Positions 6,145 to 7,208 of a stretch of 7,208 nt of DNA are shown piece by piece (position 1 is the first letter of the stretch; every line of letters begins with the position of its first letter). The notes beneath the pieces were generated by a model. The model saw nothing but the letters and a program-made list of their open reading frames with translations, was not told the DNA's origin and did no database searches. A program made the translations under genes and the position numbers. The stretch is taken from positions 997 through 8,204 of the forward strand of contig DMMN01000356.1 of the NCBI GenBank assembly GCA_003453835.1, read 5' to 3'. The stretch is from Bacteroidota bacterium. GTDB lineage: Bacteria > Bacteroidota > Ignavibacteria > UBA10030.

Positions 6145-7208
6145 ATGCTCACAGGACAAGATAGGAATCCGCAAGCGCGATACCTCATACTCCTCACGAT
6201 AAGCCTGCTTCTCTTCTCTTCCTCTTCGCCCGCGCAAGGGCGCCATGAACAGGATAACGAGGGCCTCCACCAACTATTGCAACCGGTCTCGTTTGAAGCG
6301 ATTACGCTTTTCGGTCGGGATACGGCCAAGGCTATCGTCAACATCCATTATCGGATCGGAGGAAGCTTCTTCATCTTCGTTCGCAATGAAGTCGAGCAGC
6401 GCAAGACTGAGTACGTCGCTCGGGGCGAGCTTGTCATCGAGCTTTTGAACGAGCAGAAGAACTCAGCCGCCCGCAAGATCAAACAGATCCTGTTGACACG
6501 CCCCGCTCCGGCGAGAGAGACCGATCGTTCATTGGATATTCAGGGAGCGATGTCGTTTGCCGTTCCGAAGGGAACGTATCAAATCGTGTTGAGCCTGGAT
6601 GACCGCGAATCGGGGCGAACCTACCTCGACAGGAACAAAAAGGTGACGGTGGCTGAACCAAGCCCGGCACAGCTCGAAATTGCCCAGCTTCTGTTCGTTC
6701 AGCCTGTGGGGATTACTCTTGAAGCCGGTTTCATCCCGCTGAATCGAGGGGGTGATCTCCAGTTCGGCGGCAAGGGCGGTATCATCTCTCAACTTCGCCT
6801 TCCCGACAGCGCCCTGCCTCCTGCCGTTCAATGGAAGCTTGAAGGCCGTGTCGACGGGCTCGGGCAGCGTATGGAGAAGTTCGAAGGGAGCGAGCTCGTT
6901 CTGCTCGAGGGACTCCTGCACATGATGACGCAGGAAGACGAGATTCGCTATCGTGTCGACCCCGCGGCGAAGTCCTGGCAGACCCCCTATATTCCTCTTC
7001 CACTCGAACGGTTAGAGCCGGGAAGCTATCGGCTTGACATTGAATTCATGCCGGGTCAGGCGAAGCGCCGGCAGACTCTAGAATTCAGAGTTCTCTGGCA
7101 GTCACGACCGCTTTCCCTAGTCAATCCCGAGCTTGCGGTCGATGCGCTGCGGCACATCGCCTCGGAAGAGGAGATGAATGAAATGCAGTCGGGCTCAGCG
7201 ACACGGCG
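6145..7208 (+). CDS. Exported protein, probable GWxTD-domain family (3' end beyond window)
   Basis: The frame is open from the ATG at 6145 to the window edge, giving 354 complete codons and no stop. Residues 1-30 look like a signal peptide: arginines at 7 and 12, a hydrophobic core YLILLTISLLLF (13-24), and a likely cleavage after SPA (28-30). There is no lipobox cysteine. Residues about 45-320 alternate short hydrophobic strands and charged turns, as in beta-sandwich domains, with repeated phrases such as FAVPKGTYQIVLSLDD and LEPGSYRLDIEFM. At 325-347, LVNPELAVDALRHIASEEEM resembles the helical segment that opens the GWxTD domain in proteins of Bacteroidota and related phyla. The GWxTD motif itself would lie past the window, so the family call rests on overall layout. 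The function of that family is unknown to me. It has its own promoter and is probably not part of the pepA unit. Confidence 0.65.
   Translation, partial: MLTGQDRNPQARYLILLTISLLLFSSSSPAQGRHEQDNEGLHQLLQPVSFEAITLFGRDTAKAIVNIHYRIGGSFFIFVRNEVEQRKTEYVARGELVIELLNEQKNSAARKIKQILLTRPAPARETDRSLDIQGAMSFAVPKGTYQIVLSLDDRESGRTYLDRNKKVTVAEPSPAQLEIAQLLFVQPVGITLEAGFIPLNRGGDLQFGGKGGIISQLRLPDSALPPAVQWKLEGRVDGLGQRMEKFEGSELVLLEGLLHMMTQEDEIRYRVDPAAKSWQTPYIPLPLERLEPGSYRLDIEFMPGQAKRRQTLEFRVLWQSRPLSLVNPELAVDALRHIASEEEMNEMQSGSATR

Noticed and set aside
6245..7003. Several short frames on both strands between 6245 and 7003
   Set aside because: All lie within the continuous signal-peptide-bearing frame that starts at 6145 and stays open to the window end; they are shadows of it.
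1..7208. CRISPR array, insertion sequence, tRNA, defence or other novel multi-gene system
   Set aside because: I found no regularly spaced direct repeats, transposase, integrase, cloverleaf pattern or unfamiliar gene cluster. Apart from the partial last gene, all proteins belong to well-known families.

Overview
The window carries four complete genes and one gene cut by the right-hand edge, all on the + strand, preceded by a gene-free, repeat-rich stretch of about 0.5 kb. The organism looks like a member of the FCB bacteria, most likely Bacteroidota in the broad sense (Ignavibacteria/Chlorobi-like lineages) or a neighbouring phylum. Three points support this. Two promoters match the Bacteroidota-type pattern TTG, about 20 bases, TAnnTTTG. 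The two-subunit KorAB is common in such lineages. The last gene looks like the GWxTD family, which is frequent there. By eye the base composition is moderately GC-rich. Clear Shine-Dalgarno sequences and a TTG start argue against a typical Bacteroides or Flavobacterium. This placement is inference, not a search result.

Layout. Positions 1-420 hold no gene I can support. They hold degenerate, inverted copies of a TTCGACTTCG-type motif that form several alternative hairpins. A promoter (431-462) then leads into korA (522-2363) and korB (2360-3409), which overlap in an ATGA. The products form a CoA-dependent 2-oxoglutarate:ferredoxin oxidoreductase. A strong intrinsic terminator (3427-3466) closes this operon. 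A second unit holds a DHH/DHHA1 phosphoesterase of the NrnA type (3554-4540, TTG start) and a leucyl aminopeptidase (pepA, best start 4551), only 10 bases apart. After a small hairpin (6046-6070) and a second Bacteroidota-type promoter (6083-6114), an exported protein begins at 6145 and runs off the window. It is probably a GWxTD-domain protein.

Functionally, the first unit is central carbon metabolism: succinyl-CoA formation with ferredoxin reduction, or the reverse carboxylation. The second looks like salvage: NrnA-type enzymes clear very short RNAs and pAp, and PepA clears short peptides. The last gene is unrelated and probably encodes an envelope or secreted protein of unknown role. I found no mobile element, CRISPR array, tRNA, rRNA or defence system. 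The least explained DNA is the repeat-rich region at 280-381.
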